64,000 bases of DNA from Sphingobacterium faecium (GCF_003054045.1 NZ_QBKH01000004.1:1-64000); one strand, 5' to 3'; positions 53,552 to 62,493 are shown, counted from the stretch's first letter. Numbers and translations: made by a program. The notes: generated by a model not told the origin, from the sequence alone.

Positions 53552-53650
53552 TGACTTACGACCCAAATAATAAAACGAACAATCGAAATTGCGTTTTGTT
53601 ATGAAAAAACAATTAATAAAATCGTGGAGCGCCATCATCGGACCTGATGA

Positions 53651-53697
53651 TATTACTAAAAAGAAAGATTACTACCTCATATCAAGCCCGAGGTAGT
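53651..53697 (-). terminator. Attenuator-like hairpin overlapping the leader ORF stop
   Basis: On the minus strand ACTACCTC (53697-53690) pairs with GAGGTAGT (53678-53671), 8 bp with an 11-nt loop that contains the leader's UGA stop. It is followed by AATCTTTCTTTTT, a weak T-tract. The 5' arm coincides with leader codons 40-43, so a ribosome near the Arg codons would mask it. Confidence 0.5.
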
Positions 53698-53816
53698 ATG
53701 GGTCGTCGAAAGCGAAGAACCGGAATCTCCATAAACATAAAACAACAATATCCCCTTAATGCAAACTTTTCAAAAGCATGCAGCTGAGAGAACTTATATA
53801 TATTGTTATTCTTCAT
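53682..53816 (-). CDS. Arg-rich leader peptide of the arginine operon (44 codons)
   Basis: This short ORF starts at the ATG at 53816, about 26 nt after the start expected from a -7 box TACATTTG (53855-53848). It encodes 44 residues, MKNNNIYKFSQLHAFEKF at the N-terminus, with Cys-Cys in the middle. Its C-terminal part, VLRFRRPILPRA, has four Arg codons (35, 37, 38, 43) within ten codons of the stop. The stop lies in the loop of a terminator-like hairpin, 131 nt upstream of the GNAT gene, with argG beyond. This is the arrangement of a translation-controlled attenuator. No shared family is known to me. Confidence 0.55.
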   Translation of the reverse strand: MKNNNIYKFSQLHAFEKFALRGYCCFMFMEIPVLRFRRPILPRA

Positions 53817-53847
53817 TTTCCAGTTATCGTCTTCTAATGTGACGGTG

Positions 53848-53881
53848 CAAATGTATAAAATAATTTTTTTCTTTTCGGCAA
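53848..53881 (-). promoter_or_regulatory. Promoter of the leader ORF and arginine operon
   Basis: On the minus strand an exact -7 box TACATTTG (53855-53848) has a TTG (53881-53879) 23 nt upstream. The expected start near 53842 precedes the leader ATG at 53816. Confidence 0.55.
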
Positions 53882-54103
53882 TAATACTGCTCATTTTTTA
53901 TAAAATGACAAAAAACAATAAAAAGAGCAAAATATGGAATATAAAACCTCTAAATCAACTACTTAAATCAATTTACTACAATGAATAAATGATAAATAAA
54001 AAAACCAATATCCTAATAAAAATCAATATTCTTTAATAACTTCCCATCAATGTTTAAAAAAAATAAAGAAATAGAAACTTTTAGTATTGTCATTAAAATT
54101 AGA
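53882..54103. other. AT-rich spacer between divergent units
   Basis: About 220 bp of very AT-rich sequence between the arginine leader promoter and the small membrane gene. No reading frame, repeat or RNA was recognised. Confidence 0.5.
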
Positions 54104-54111
54104 TAATTTTG
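54104..54111 (+). promoter_or_regulatory. -7 box TAATTTTG
   Basis: This exact -7 consensus is 48 nt before the ATG at 54160. An in-frame TTG at 54109 overlaps this box and cannot be the start of a transcript begun here. Confidence 0.5.
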
Positions 54112-54159
54112 TACTTCATCGGTGAATATATAAAGTTTACCATTAGTACACAACGTCAT

Positions 54160-54408
54160 ATGGACACACCTAGTATCATTTTCTATTGCATTTTTGGTAT
54201 CCCATACTTTATTTTTATGTATTGGTTAGTTAGACAAGATAAACAAAAGTATGCTTGGGGAATAGCGCTTATTACTGTAATTGCTATACTTGCTATATAT
54301 GTTTCCCAAAAAGCGAGTAAAGTTGCGATCGACAATTATCAACAACATCAAATTGATTCTAGACAAATAGAACATGATGAGAAGATGGATAGTTTGAATC
54401 ATAAATAA
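54160..54408 (+). CDS. Small two-helix membrane protein with coiled tail
   Basis: This 82-residue protein has two hydrophobic stretches (about residues 5-23 and 29-47), then a charged helical tail (KASKVAIDNYQQHQID, RQIEHDEKMDSLNHK) likely in the cytoplasm. No family was recognised. I chose the ATG at 54160, since an upstream TTG at 54109 lies in the -7 box. The stop codon is in the left arm of a perfect 19-bp terminator. Confidence 0.65.
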   Translation: MDTPSIIFYCIFGIPYFIFMYWLVRQDKQKYAWGIALITVIAILAIYVSQKASKVAIDNYQQHQIDSRQIEHDEKMDSLNHK

Positions 54409-54441
54409 AATAAAGCGCCAGGGGCGCTTTATTTTATTTAT
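54401..54441. terminator. Perfect 19-bp bidirectional terminator
   Basis: Positions 54401-54419 pair perfectly with 54423-54441 around a 3-nt loop (AGG). The GC part GCGCC/GGCGC is flanked by A/T-rich arms. It serves the small gene and the convergent peptidase. Confidence 0.9.
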
Positions 54442-54444
54442 GAT

Positions 54445-56577
54445 CTATTTTTCAATATGCTCCAAGGCAAACAAAAAGGCATAGTTAAGCGCAATATCTT
54501 TAAGATAATCAAATCTTCCTGAAGCTCCTCCGTGTCCGTATTCCATATCGGTCTTCAACAATAATATATGATTATCCGTTTTCATCTTTCGTAACTTTGC
54601 GACCCATTTTGCTGGTTCAAAGTATTGCACTTGACTATCGTGTAGCCCAGTCGTGACTAATAGGTTTGGATATTCTTTTTCTTCTATATTTTCATATGGT
54701 GAATAACTCTTCATATATTGATAAGCTTCTTTATCATTTGGATTTCCCCATTCATCGTATTCATTAGTCGTCAGGGGGATGCCTTCATCTAACATCGTAT
54801 TGACTACATCGACAAACGGGACCTGTGCAATGATGCCATTCCATAGCTTTGGTTCCATATTGGCTACTGCTCCCATCAAAAGTCCTCCCGCACTTCCTCC
54901 TTGAGCATAAAGGTGTCCTATGCTAGTCAATTTTTGATCAATTAAATAATGACCACAGGCAATAAAATCGGTAAATGTATTGATCTTATTCATCATTTTT
55001 CCTTCCTCATACCACTTTCTTCCCATTTCCTCTCCGCCGCGGATATGAGCAATTGCATAGACAAAACCACGATCTAATAAGCTTAATCTAGCGCTGTTAA
55101 ATGTCGGGTCCATCGCATAACCATAAGAACCATACGCATATAATAGTAATGGTGCTGAGCCATCTTTCTTAGTACTATTTTTATAGACAAGGGAAATGGG
55201 AATGCGAATACCCTCTTTTGATGTTGCAAAGATCCGCTCTGTTGTATACGCACTTGCATCATAACCTCCAGCAACTTCTTGTTGCTTCAATAAAGATTTT
55301 TCTCTAGTGGCTAGATGATACTCATAGGTAGAAGGAGGTGTGACTAACGAGGTATAACCGTAACGCAATTTATCGGTATGATATTCCACATTAGTACTGG
55401 GATAAACCGTATATGCAACTTCTCCAAAATCAAGATAATACTGCTCCTTAGTAGTCAAGTTATGTATAGCGATATGAGACAATCCATCTTTACGTTCGGA
55501 AATGACCAAATAGCTTTTAAATTCATCGATATCACTTACTAATACGTCTTCGCGGTGAGGAATAAATGTTGTCCAATGCGCTTTATTCGTATTTTCAAGA
55601 GGGCACTGCATGACTTTAAAATTTATAGCATCATCATTTGTGACAATCAGAAAGCGGTCTTCTAAAGCTGTAACCTGATAGAGCACATCTTTTATTCTCG
55701 GTTGAAATACTTGAAAATCTCCATTGGGGTGATCAGACTTGAGGTATAAAACCTCTGATGAAAGTGTTCCTTCCGATTGAATAAATATATATTCACCATT
55801 CTTGGATTTGCTGACACCAATGTAATTGGTATTATCAATTTCGTTATATACGGTCACGTCATCCTCCGAATTGGTTCCCAATGTATGTCTATTAATTTTT
55901 TCACTCAATAGTGTAATTGGATTTTTTGCTGTATAAAATAGCGTTCTATTATCCTTAGCCCAGATGGAACTCCCAGATGTTCTATGCAGTTCATCTTTAT
56001 AGATCTCCCCTGTAAGTAAATTTTTAATGTATATGGTATACTCTCTTCGTGATACGGTATCGACACCAAAAGACATCAGACTGTTATCCGGGCTTATCGA
56101 GAAGCCAGTAGCAGAATAATAGGCATAACCCACTGCCATAGCATCAATATCGAGCAGAATTTCTTCTTTAGCATTAGGCTGATCTTTCTTCCTGCAAAAC
56201 TTAAAATATTGTCTTCCTTCTTCTGTACGGGTATAATAATAATATCCATTTTTTAGATAAGGAACGGACTCATCTTTTTCCTTAATACGCGCTTTCATCT
56301 CCTGAAACAGTTGCTCTTGCAATACCGCAGTAGGTTTTAGCACGGTATCGGTATAATCATTCTCTTTTTTTAAATAGTCAATGACCAAATCTGCATCTGG
56401 TCCTTTCTTAAAAAAATCATTCATCCAATAATAATCATCTACTGTCTGATCATGATGAATATTTCTCAGGTGCGGTTTGACTTGAGCTATAGGAGGTAAT
56501 ATGGCCTCTTTTTTTAACCCTTTGATGTCAGACTGTTGTGCTGAAACGGCTCCTACTATACTATTTAAAATAATCAT
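54445..56577 (-). CDS. ptrB: Oligopeptidase B / prolyl oligopeptidase family S9A serine peptidase
   Basis: This protein of about 710 residues has an N-terminal beta-propeller (YYWMNDFFK, then SRREYTIYIKNLLTGE and SSIWAKDNRTLFYT) and a C-terminal alpha/beta-hydrolase. The nucleophile is the Ser in AQGGSAGGLLMG (about Ser562), with the Asp in GLHDSQVQYFEPAKW and the His in MEYGHGGASGRFD. This set fits oligopeptidase B (protease II), which cuts short peptides after basic residues. The start at 56577 gives a short N-terminus MIILNSIVGAVSAQQ resembling a signal-peptide end; an ATG at 56667 adds 30 residues and would include more hydrophobic sequence. Either may be right. Confidence 0.88.
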   Translation of the reverse strand: MIILNSIVGAVSAQQSDIKGLKKEAILPPIAQVKPHLRNIHHDQTVDDYYWMNDFFKKGPDADLVIDYLKKENDYTDTVLKPTAVLQEQLFQEMKARIKEKDESVPYLKNGYYYYTRTEEGRQYFKFCRKKDQPNAKEEILLDIDAMAVGYAYYSATGFSISPDNSLMSFGVDTVSRREYTIYIKNLLTGEIYKDELHRTSGSSIWAKDNRTLFYTAKNPITLLSEKINRHTLGTNSEDDVTVYNEIDNTNYIGVSKSKNGEYIFIQSEGTLSSEVLYLKSDHPNGDFQVFQPRIKDVLYQVTALEDRFLIVTNDDAINFKVMQCPLENTNKAHWTTFIPHREDVLVSDIDEFKSYLVISERKDGLSHIAIHNLTTKEQYYLDFGEVAYTVYPSTNVEYHTDKLRYGYTSLVTPPSTYEYHLATREKSLLKQQEVAGGYDASAYTTERIFATSKEGIRIPISLVYKNSTKKDGSAPLLLYAYGSYGYAMDPTFNSARLSLLDRGFVYAIAHIRGGEEMGRKWYEEGKMMNKINTFTDFIACGHYLIDQKLTSIGHLYAQGGSAGGLLMGAVANMEPKLWNGIIAQVPFVDVVNTMLDEGIPLTTNEYDEWGNPNDKEAYQYMKSYSPYENIEEKEYPNLLVTTGLHDSQVQYFEPAKWVAKLRKMKTDNHILLLKTDMEYGHGGASGRFDYLKDIALNYAFLFALEHIEK

Positions 56578-56707
56578 ACTTATTATGCTTTTACTGATGA
56601 GATAATGCTGAATAAACAAATAAAATTCGGAATTATACAAAAAGTAAAAATAAGGATGTATTCGCATTATTTAATAAAAATTAACATTTTAAGCCCCTTC
56701 CTAGCAT

Positions 56708-56715
56708 TATATTTG
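56708..56715 (+). promoter_or_regulatory. -7 box TATATTTG of the subtilase gene
   Basis: This exact -7 consensus is 30 nt before the ATG at 56746; an upstream start at 56605 would precede it and is rejected. Confidence 0.55.
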
Positions 56716-56745
56716 CAGATCGTAACAAGATCAAAATATCAACAG

Positions 56746-58377
56746 ATGAATTTAAGAAGATTACTTTATGTATTTGCTATAGGACTGACCCCAGTTTTGG
56801 GAAATGCTCAAGATCATAAAAGCGTACCTGAAAATTGGTTTAATTTAGATTATGAGAAAGATGGTGTTTTAGGTATAAGTACAGAAAAAACTTATGAAAG
56901 TCTATTAAAAGGTAAAAAATCAATTCCTGTAATTGTTGCCGTGCTGGATGGTGGGGTTGATGTCAATCATGAAGATCTGAAAAATGTCGTCTGGATTAAT
57001 GTTAAGGATAGTTTATCTAATGGTATTGATAATGACAAAAATGGATTTATCAATGATCGATATGGATGGAATTTTATCGGTAATGCCAAGGGAGAAAATG
57101 TACAGTTTGATAATTTAGAGCTGACCAGACTGCTCCGTAAAGATGCACCAAAATACAGTGGAGTAACTGCTGCGACAGTATTAACTGATCAAGAGAAAAG
57201 AGCTTACAATGCGTATTTAAAAATGGTAGCAACCTATAATGAAAAATTAGATGATGCTAAATATGGTGCCATGAATTATGTTGCCCTCAAAGAGAATATT
57301 GATAATCTAGTAAAAGGCATCAATAAAGATAAATCACAAATCACCATAGCAGACCTGGACAGTCTTAACCCTGCTGGCAATCGTCAAAAAATAGCCATCA
57401 GAATCGCTAAAGAAGAGATCGAAAAAGCCGGTGGATTTGCTAAATTTTATCAGGACTTAAAAGAAGGAGCTGATTATTTTGGAAATCAAATTGCTTATCA
57501 TTTAAATAAAGATTATGATCCGCGTTCCATTGTTGGGGATAACTATGAGGACGCCACTGAATATCATTATGGTAATCCGGATGTAACCGGATCTGATGCG
57601 CTACACGGTACGCATGTTGCTGGTATCATTGCTGCTGATCGGACAAATACAATTGGTATTAAAGGCGTGGCCGATAATGTCAAGATTTTATCTGTCCGCC
57701 TAGTGCCAGATGGTGATGAGCGGGATAAAGATGTCGCTAATGGTATTCGTTATGCAGTGGATAACGGTGCAAAAGTAATTAATATGAGTTTTGGCAAGAG
57801 CTATACTTATAATAAACAAACAGTAGATCAGGCGGTACAATATGCGATGTCAAAAGATGTATTACTCGTGCATGCGGCAGGTAATGATAGTGAGAATAAT
57901 GATCGATCACCTAACTACCCCAATAAATTTTTTACTGATAGTGTAGGTGCAATAAGTGGAGTTGCTGATGCATGGATTACTGTTGGTGCAACTGGCCCGC
58001 GTAAAGATGAGGAACTTCTTGCCAGTTTTTCTAATTACGGCAAGACTTCAGTCGATGTGTTTGCTCCCGGATTATACATCAATTCAACAACGCCTCATTC
58101 GGAGTATAAAGAAGAACAAGGCACCAGTATGGCTGCTCCTGTTGTAGCTGGGCTTGCTGCCATGTTGCGATCTTACTATCCGGCATTAACAGCTTTGGAA
58201 ACAAAGGAAATTATCATGAATTCTGTTACAAAACTAGAAGACACGGTGCGAATTAAATTAGAAGATGGATCTTTTAAAACGGTTAAATTATCTGATATAT
58301 CCCTTTCTGGTGGTATCGTAAATGCATATTCGGCAGTGGAAAAAGCAAATGAATATATCACAAAAAAGAAAAAATAA
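56746..58377 (+). CDS. Secreted S8 (subtilisin-like) serine peptidase
   Basis: This 543-residue protein starts with a signal peptide (MNLRRLLYVFAIGLTPVLGN, cut after AQ). The catalytic triad is visible: Asp68 in AVLDGGVDVNH, His287 in LHGTHVAGIIAA, and Ser461 in GTSMAAPVVAGLAA. AAGNDSENND holds the oxyanion Asn. Between Asp and His there is an insertion of about 180 residues (around 100-280) that is larger than in subtilisin and rich in Lys and Asp. There is no obvious C-terminal secretion domain, so it is probably periplasmic. It is divergent from the oligopeptidase B gene. Confidence 0.9.
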   Translation: MNLRRLLYVFAIGLTPVLGNAQDHKSVPENWFNLDYEKDGVLGISTEKTYESLLKGKKSIPVIVAVLDGGVDVNHEDLKNVVWINVKDSLSNGIDNDKNGFINDRYGWNFIGNAKGENVQFDNLELTRLLRKDAPKYSGVTAATVLTDQEKRAYNAYLKMVATYNEKLDDAKYGAMNYVALKENIDNLVKGINKDKSQITIADLDSLNPAGNRQKIAIRIAKEEIEKAGGFAKFYQDLKEGADYFGNQIAYHLNKDYDPRSIVGDNYEDATEYHYGNPDVTGSDALHGTHVAGIIAADRTNTIGIKGVADNVKILSVRLVPDGDERDKDVANGIRYAVDNGAKVINMSFGKSYTYNKQTVDQAVQYAMSKDVLLVHAAGNDSENNDRSPNYPNKFFTDSVGAISGVADAWITVGATGPRKDEELLASFSNYGKTSVDVFAPGLYINSTTPHSEYKEEQGTSMAAPVVAGLAAMLRSYYPALTALETKEIIMNSVTKLEDTVRIKLEDGSFKTVKLSDISLSGGIVNAYSAVEKANEYITKKKK

Positions 58378-58449
58378 AATATTGACATAATATTTGCATC
58401 TTGTTTTACGTTTTACTAATAAATTTAACGATAACAACAACGATTGCGT

Positions 58450-58632
58450 ATGGTCGAAAACTTTACAACTGAACATGAAGTTAAAAACATCGAAACAGAA
58501 ACAAAATTTTCTGATGATGATGTAGAGCAACAATTAAAACTTCAGCTACCCCATATCATGATGAATCCAAGTGATTCTTGCATTGAAAATATTTTGAATT
58601 ATTCAAAATCGGTAGTTACTAAAAAGGCTTAG
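58450..58632 (+). CDS. Small acidic protein of unknown function
   Basis: This 60-residue protein starts at the ATG at 58450 (MVENFTTEHEVKNIETETKF), with an acidic, likely helical first half, then QLKLQLPHIMMNPSDSCIENILNYSKSV. It has one Cys, no signal peptide and no transmembrane segment. The reading frame's last codons form a terminator stem (58621-58652), which supports it being real. No family was recognised. Confidence 0.6.
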   Translation: MVENFTTEHEVKNIETETKFSDDDVEQQLKLQLPHIMMNPSDSCIENILNYSKSVVTKKA

Positions 58633-58657
58633 TCGGGAGATTAAGCCTTTTTTATTT
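58621..58657 (+). terminator. Intrinsic terminator after the small protein
   Basis: AAAAAGGCTTA (58621-58631) pairs with TAAGCCTTTTT (58642-58652), 11 bp, followed by more T residues. Confidence 0.75.
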
Positions 58658-58671
58658 TTTAAAAACTTAAC

Positions 58672-58679
58672 TATCTTTG
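58672..58679 (+). promoter_or_regulatory. -7 box TATCTTTG immediately upstream of nth
   Basis: This exact -7 consensus ends only 6 nt before the nth ATG (58686). If used, the mRNA would have essentially no 5' leader. Confidence 0.45.
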
Positions 58680-58685
58680 GTAGAT

Positions 58686-59354
58686 ATGTTGAAAAAAGAT
58701 AGATATAAAGCTTTTGTAGAATATTTTTCTAAGAATAGCCCAGATGCGCAAACGGAATTAAACTATAGCAATCCCTATGAATTATTAGTAGCTGTTATCT
58801 TATCTGCTCAATGCACCGATAAACGAATCAATCTGGTAACTCCTAAACTTTTTCAACAGTTTCCTAATGCTGAAGCTTTGGCCAATAGCAGTGTGGATGA
58901 AGTATTTACTTATATCCGTTCGGTCAGTTACCCTAATAATAAAGCGAAACATTTAGTTGGTATGGCTAAAATGCTGGTCGATGTATTTGACTCAGTAGTT
59001 CCAGAAAAAATTGAGGACCTGATCAAACTGCCTGGTGTAGGTAGGAAAACAGCAAACGTAATCTCATCAGTGGTGTATAACAAGCCTGCTATGGCTGTCG
59101 ACACACACGTGTTTCGTGTGAGTAATAGACTTGGATTAACGAGCCGTGCCACCACACCTCTTGCAGTAGAAAAGCAATTAGTCAAATATTTACCCGAACA
59201 TACTATTGCAATCGCGCACCATTGGTTAATATTACATGGTCGATACATTTGCTTGGCTCGAAAACCACAATGTGATAAATGTGCCATTACTTATATGTGT
59301 AAATACTTTGAAAAGACGCATCAAGTAAAAGAAATCAAGGAAAGCGTCAATTAA
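58686..59354 (+). CDS. nth: Endonuclease III (DNA glycosylase/AP lyase)
   Basis: This protein of about 222 residues is a HhH-GPD glycosylase that removes oxidised pyrimidines. The helix-hairpin-helix LPGVGRKTANVI carries the catalytic Lys, the catalytic Asp is in AVDTHVFRV, and the C-terminal iron-sulfur loop is C-x6-C-x2-C-x5-C (CLARKPQCDKCAITYMC). The ATG at 58686 was chosen since the earlier TTG at 58677 lies inside a -7 box. It is followed by recA with its own promoter, 82 nt on. Confidence 0.93.
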   Translation: MLKKDRYKAFVEYFSKNSPDAQTELNYSNPYELLVAVILSAQCTDKRINLVTPKLFQQFPNAEALANSSVDEVFTYIRSVSYPNNKAKHLVGMAKMLVDVFDSVVPEKIEDLIKLPGVGRKTANVISSVVYNKPAMAVDTHVFRVSNRLGLTSRATTPLAVEKQLVKYLPEHTIAIAHHWLILHGRYICLARKPQCDKCAITYMCKYFEKTHQVKEIKESVN

Positions 59355-59387
59355 AAAATATAGACTAATTTTTTTAGTAAAAATATT

Positions 59388-59417
59388 TTGTGAATTAAAA
59401 ACTATTGTGTACTTTTG
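59388..59417 (+). promoter_or_regulatory. Promoter of recA (TTG-N19-TACTTTTG)
   Basis: The -33 TTG (59388-59390) and -7 box TACTTTTG (59410-59417) are 19 nt apart, 19 nt upstream of the recA ATG. No LexA-type palindrome was seen over it. Confidence 0.65.
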
Positions 59418-59436
59418 AATCAACAATACTAAAAAT

Positions 59437-60456
59437 ATGAGCAACCCAGATAAATTAAAAGCGTTACAGCTTACATTAGATAAATTAGAAAAATCATATG
59501 GCAAAGGTGCCATTATGAAATTAGGAGATACTACTGTTGAGGCTATCGAATCTATCTCTACAGGTTCTTTAGGTCTAGATATCGCATTAGGCATCGGTGG
59601 TGTACCTAAAGGACGTATCATTGAAATATATGGTCCTGAATCTTCTGGTAAAACAACCCTAGCGACCCATATCATTGCTGAAGCTCAAAAGACAGGCGGG
59701 ATTGCAGCGTTCATCGATGCGGAACATGCTTTTGACAAATATTACGCTCAGAAATTAGGGGTTGATGTAGAAAATTTATTAATTGCACAACCTGATAATG
59801 GGGAGCAGGCTTTAGAAATTGCAGATAACTTAATTCGTTCTGGAGCTATTGACATTATCGTTATTGACTCGGTAGCTGCTTTAGTACCAAAAGCGGAGAT
59901 TGAAGGTGAAATGGGTGATTCAAAAATGGGTCTTCAAGCACGTTTAATGTCTCAAGCTTTACGTAAGTTAACGGGTACCATTTCAAAAACAAACTGCTGT
60001 TGTATTTTTATCAATCAACTTCGTGAAAAAATTGGAGTTATGTTTGGTAATCCTGAAACGACTACTGGTGGTAACGCATTGAAATTTTATGCATCTGTCC
60101 GTTTAGACATTCGCCGTACTTCTCAAATCAAAGATTCTGATGAAGTATCGGGTAATCGTATAAAAGTAAAAATTGTTAAGAACAAAGTAGCTCCTCCATT
60201 CCGTATAGCAGAATTTGATATCATGTTTGGAGAAGGTATTTCTAAAGTTGGTGAAATCATCGATTTAGGTGTTGAATATAATATCATCAAAAAAGCGGGT
60301 TCATGGTTTAGCTATGGCGAAACGAAATTAGGTCAAGGTCGCGATGCTGTAAAAAACCTATTGCATGATAATCCAGATTTAGCAGATGAGTTAGAAGCTA
60401 AGATCAGAGCTGAAGTTTCGGGTGTAGATCCTAACCTCGTTTTAGAAGAAGGTTAA
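59437..60456 (+). CDS. recA: DNA recombinase RecA
   Basis: This 339-residue RecA catalyses strand exchange in homologous recombination and triggers the SOS response. The Walker A motif is [35 protein letters not shown] is the Walker B region and loop 1 start. The [30 protein letters not shown] stretch holds loop 2. The N-terminus and C-terminal domain (DADEL-like acidic end: LVLEEG) are normal; length is typical. It has its own promoter and a terminator downstream. Confidence 0.97.
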   Translation: MSNPDKLKALQLTLDKLEKSYGKGAIMKLGDTTVEAIESISTGSLGLDIALGIGGVPKGRIIEIYGPESSGKTTLATHIIAEAQKTGGIAAFIDAEHAFDKYYAQKLGVDVENLLIAQPDNGEQALEIADNLIRSGAIDIIVIDSVAALVPKAEIEGEMGDSKMGLQARLMSQALRKLTGTISKTNCCCIFINQLREKIGVMFGNPETTTGGNALKFYASVRLDIRRTSQIKDSDEVSGNRIKVKIVKNKVAPPFRIAEFDIMFGEGISKVGEIIDLGVEYNIIKKAGSWFSYGETKLGQGRDAVKNLLHDNPDLADELEAKIRAEVSGVDPNLVLEEG

Positions 60457-60481
60457 TTTTATATAATATAAATAATTTAGG

Positions 60482-60518
60482 TATAGCCATTCCCAAAAGA
60501 ATGGCTATATTTATTTTT
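60482..60518 (+). terminator. Intrinsic terminator after recA
   Basis: ATAGCCATTC and GAATGGCTAT form a 10-bp stem with a 6-nt loop (around 60483-60508), followed by ATTTATTTTT. Confidence 0.8.
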
Positions 60519-60531
60519 AAAACCTTTGCCA

Positions 60532-61305
60532 ATGAAAAATCATATCTTTCCTTATTTCATTCTTTCCATTTTATGTTGTAGTTCGTTCGGACTTGCAGCA
60601 CAGCAATTAAAGATATTGACTTATAATATCCATCACGCGAATCCTCCTAGTGAAAATGAAACTGTTATCAATTTAGATACTATTGCTGCTATTATCAAAA
60701 GAACACATGCTGACCTAGTGGGCTTACAAGAAATTGATGTTAACTTAGATCGTTCTCAAAATATCGATCAAGCGAAAAAATTAGCTGAACTTACGGGTAT
60801 GCATTACTTTTTCTCTAAAGGAATTAACCTTGATGCAGGTGAATATGGCACTGTCATCCTTTCGAAATATCCTATTGTAAAAACCGAACGCTTGGAGCTT
60901 CCCTCTCCTATTGCGAGTGAAAAAAGAAGTTTAGGCATCATCCATATTAAATTAAATGGAAGGACAATCAAATTTGCAAATACACATCTTGATCTCAAAA
61001 ACGAAAATAGACTGGCACAAACAGCTTTTATCATAGATAAGTTTAAAAATGATCAGGAACTTGTTATTTTAGTTGGAGATCTAAACGCAGAGCCAGAAGA
61101 GGAACCTATCCGCAATTTAGAACAAATATTTACACGAAGTCAAATCAAAAATGGATTTACAATACCTGAAGTAGATCCTGATCGTGAAATTGATTATATC
61201 ATGGTAAATAAAGGAAATCAATTTAAATTTAAAAATCATCATGTTTTATCTGAAACATACGCCAGTGATCACAGACCTGTATATGTTGAAATTAATGCCC
61301 AATAA
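60532..61305 (+). CDS. Exported endonuclease/exonuclease/phosphatase-family protein
   Basis: This 257-residue protein starts with a signal peptide (MKNHIFPYFILSILCCSSFGLAAQQ). The EEP-fold motifs are LKILTYNIHH, LVGLQEIDVNLDRS, NTHLDLKNENR, LVGDLNAEPEEEP and the final SDHRPVYVEI. Such proteins hydrolyse phosphodiesters or phosphomonoesters with a divalent metal; the substrate may be a nucleic acid, a lipid head group or an inositol phosphate. I chose ATG at 60532; an earlier in-frame TTG (60526) adds two residues only. The next gene, a phosphatase, follows after 6 nt, so the two are co-transcribed. Confidence 0.85.
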   Translation: MKNHIFPYFILSILCCSSFGLAAQQLKILTYNIHHANPPSENETVINLDTIAAIIKRTHADLVGLQEIDVNLDRSQNIDQAKKLAELTGMHYFFSKGINLDAGEYGTVILSKYPIVKTERLELPSPIASEKRSLGIIHIKLNGRTIKFANTHLDLKNENRLAQTAFIIDKFKNDQELVILVGDLNAEPEEEPIRNLEQIFTRSQIKNGFTIPEVDPDREIDYIMVNKGNQFKFKNHHVLSETYASDHRPVYVEINAQ

Positions 61306-61311
61306 TATCTC

Positions 61312-62493
61312 ATGAGTATCAACCGAAGAAAATTTCTCGAAACCTTAACTATTGCAGGCATCACACTACCAAACATAAGTCTTGCCGATGAAAAAAATAA
61401 CGGAGTCGATAGCGTAAAATTTGATTTTATCGTTCCCGCATATCTACAAAATCAAATCAATAGTAACATAAGCATCTTTTCAATTGTTAGTAAACCAGCA
61501 TTTGCTTGGCTAGAAATCTTAGATGACAACAATCAGATCAAGAGCAAAATATATCAAAGTGAAGATGGTATGTTAGAAGCAAATACTGATTTATTTAAAT
61601 TCACCATAATTGATGCTCCAAGGATATTTAAATATAGAATTGTAGCTAAGGAAGTTCTAAAATTTGAGGCTTATAAAATTGTTTATGGCGAGGAAATTAA
61701 ATCGGATATTTTTTCTGCGAAATTAGCGAAAAAAGACCAAGATCAGATCAGCTGCCTGATATACAACGATGTGCATGAAGTAAAGAATACATACAAAGAC
61801 CTAGTACCTCATCAAGATACAGATAGATATGATTTTGCAATTCTAAATGGAGATTCATTTCATTATGTAAGCAACCAGAATGACATCACCGAAAAACTGC
61901 TACAACCCTTTTCATTTTTTGAAACGAGTAAACCTTTTATCATGAATCGAGGAAATCATGAAACTAGGGGCTCATTTTCGCGTATTTTCAAGAAGTATTT
62001 TGGTTATCCAGAAAATAAATTTTATCAATCTTTCAAATTGGGACCTATTTATTGGATTCTATTAGACAGTGGAGAGGATAAGCCCGATACTCATCAAGTA
62101 TATGGTGGGACTGTAGATTATGATAACTATCGCAAAGAACAGGCGGTTTGGTTAGAACAAGTATTGCAATCAAAAGAAAGAAAATCAGCTCAACATACGG
62201 TAGTGGTCAGCCACATTCCTATTTTCCACGCTGATGATTGGCACGGCACATTACATAACCGATCAACCTTTCATCCATTGTTTCAAAAATATAAAATTGA
62301 TGCGATGATTACAGGTCATACACACCAATATGGTTATCACCCCCCTGACCAAGACCATAACTATACATTATTTATTGGAGGCGGCCCTAAGACTGGGGAA
62401 AGAACGGTGATCGATGTACATGCTAATAAAAAATCCTTGGATATAAAAATGATTAAGGATAACGGCGATATTGTGGGGCAGCTCCAAAAATAA
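61312..62493 (+). CDS. Tat-exported calcineurin-like metallophosphoesterase
   Basis: This 393-residue protein starts with a twin-arginine signal (SINRRKFLETLTIAGITLP), suggesting export folded with its metals. Its phosphoesterase motifs are IYNDVHE (Asp and His of motif I), LNGDSFHY (motif II), NRGNHET (motif III), VVSHIPIFH, and GHTHQYGYH (motif V). A beta-rich N-terminal domain (about 35-140) precedes the catalytic part, the arrangement of purple-acid-phosphatase-like enzymes. It sits 6 nt after the EEP gene, so the pair may act together on an extracytoplasmic phosphate ester. Confidence 0.88.
   Translation: MSINRRKFLETLTIAGITLPNISLADEKNNGVDSVKFDFIVPAYLQNQINSNISIFSIVSKPAFAWLEILDDNNQIKSKIYQSEDGMLEANTDLFKFTIIDAPRIFKYRIVAKEVLKFEAYKIVYGEEIKSDIFSAKLAKKDQDQISCLIYNDVHEVKNTYKDLVPHQDTDRYDFAILNGDSFHYVSNQNDITEKLLQPFSFFETSKPFIMNRGNHETRGSFSRIFKKYFGYPENKFYQSFKLGPIYWILLDSGEDKPDTHQVYGGTVDYDNYRKEQAVWLEQVLQSKERKSAQHTVVVSHIPIFHADDWHGTLHNRSTFHPLFQKYKIDAMITGHTHQYGYHPPDQDHNYTLFIGGGPKTGERTVIDVHANKKSLDIKMIKDNGDIVGQLQK

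Noticed and set aside
53803..53988. Plus-strand 61-codon frame opposite the leader ORF
   Set aside because: It is a low-complexity frame (Phe, Ile, Lys) across the arginine promoter with no supporting signal.
56605..56745. Longer start of the subtilase gene
   Set aside because: The -7 box is at 56708-56715 and a good signal peptide starts at 56746.
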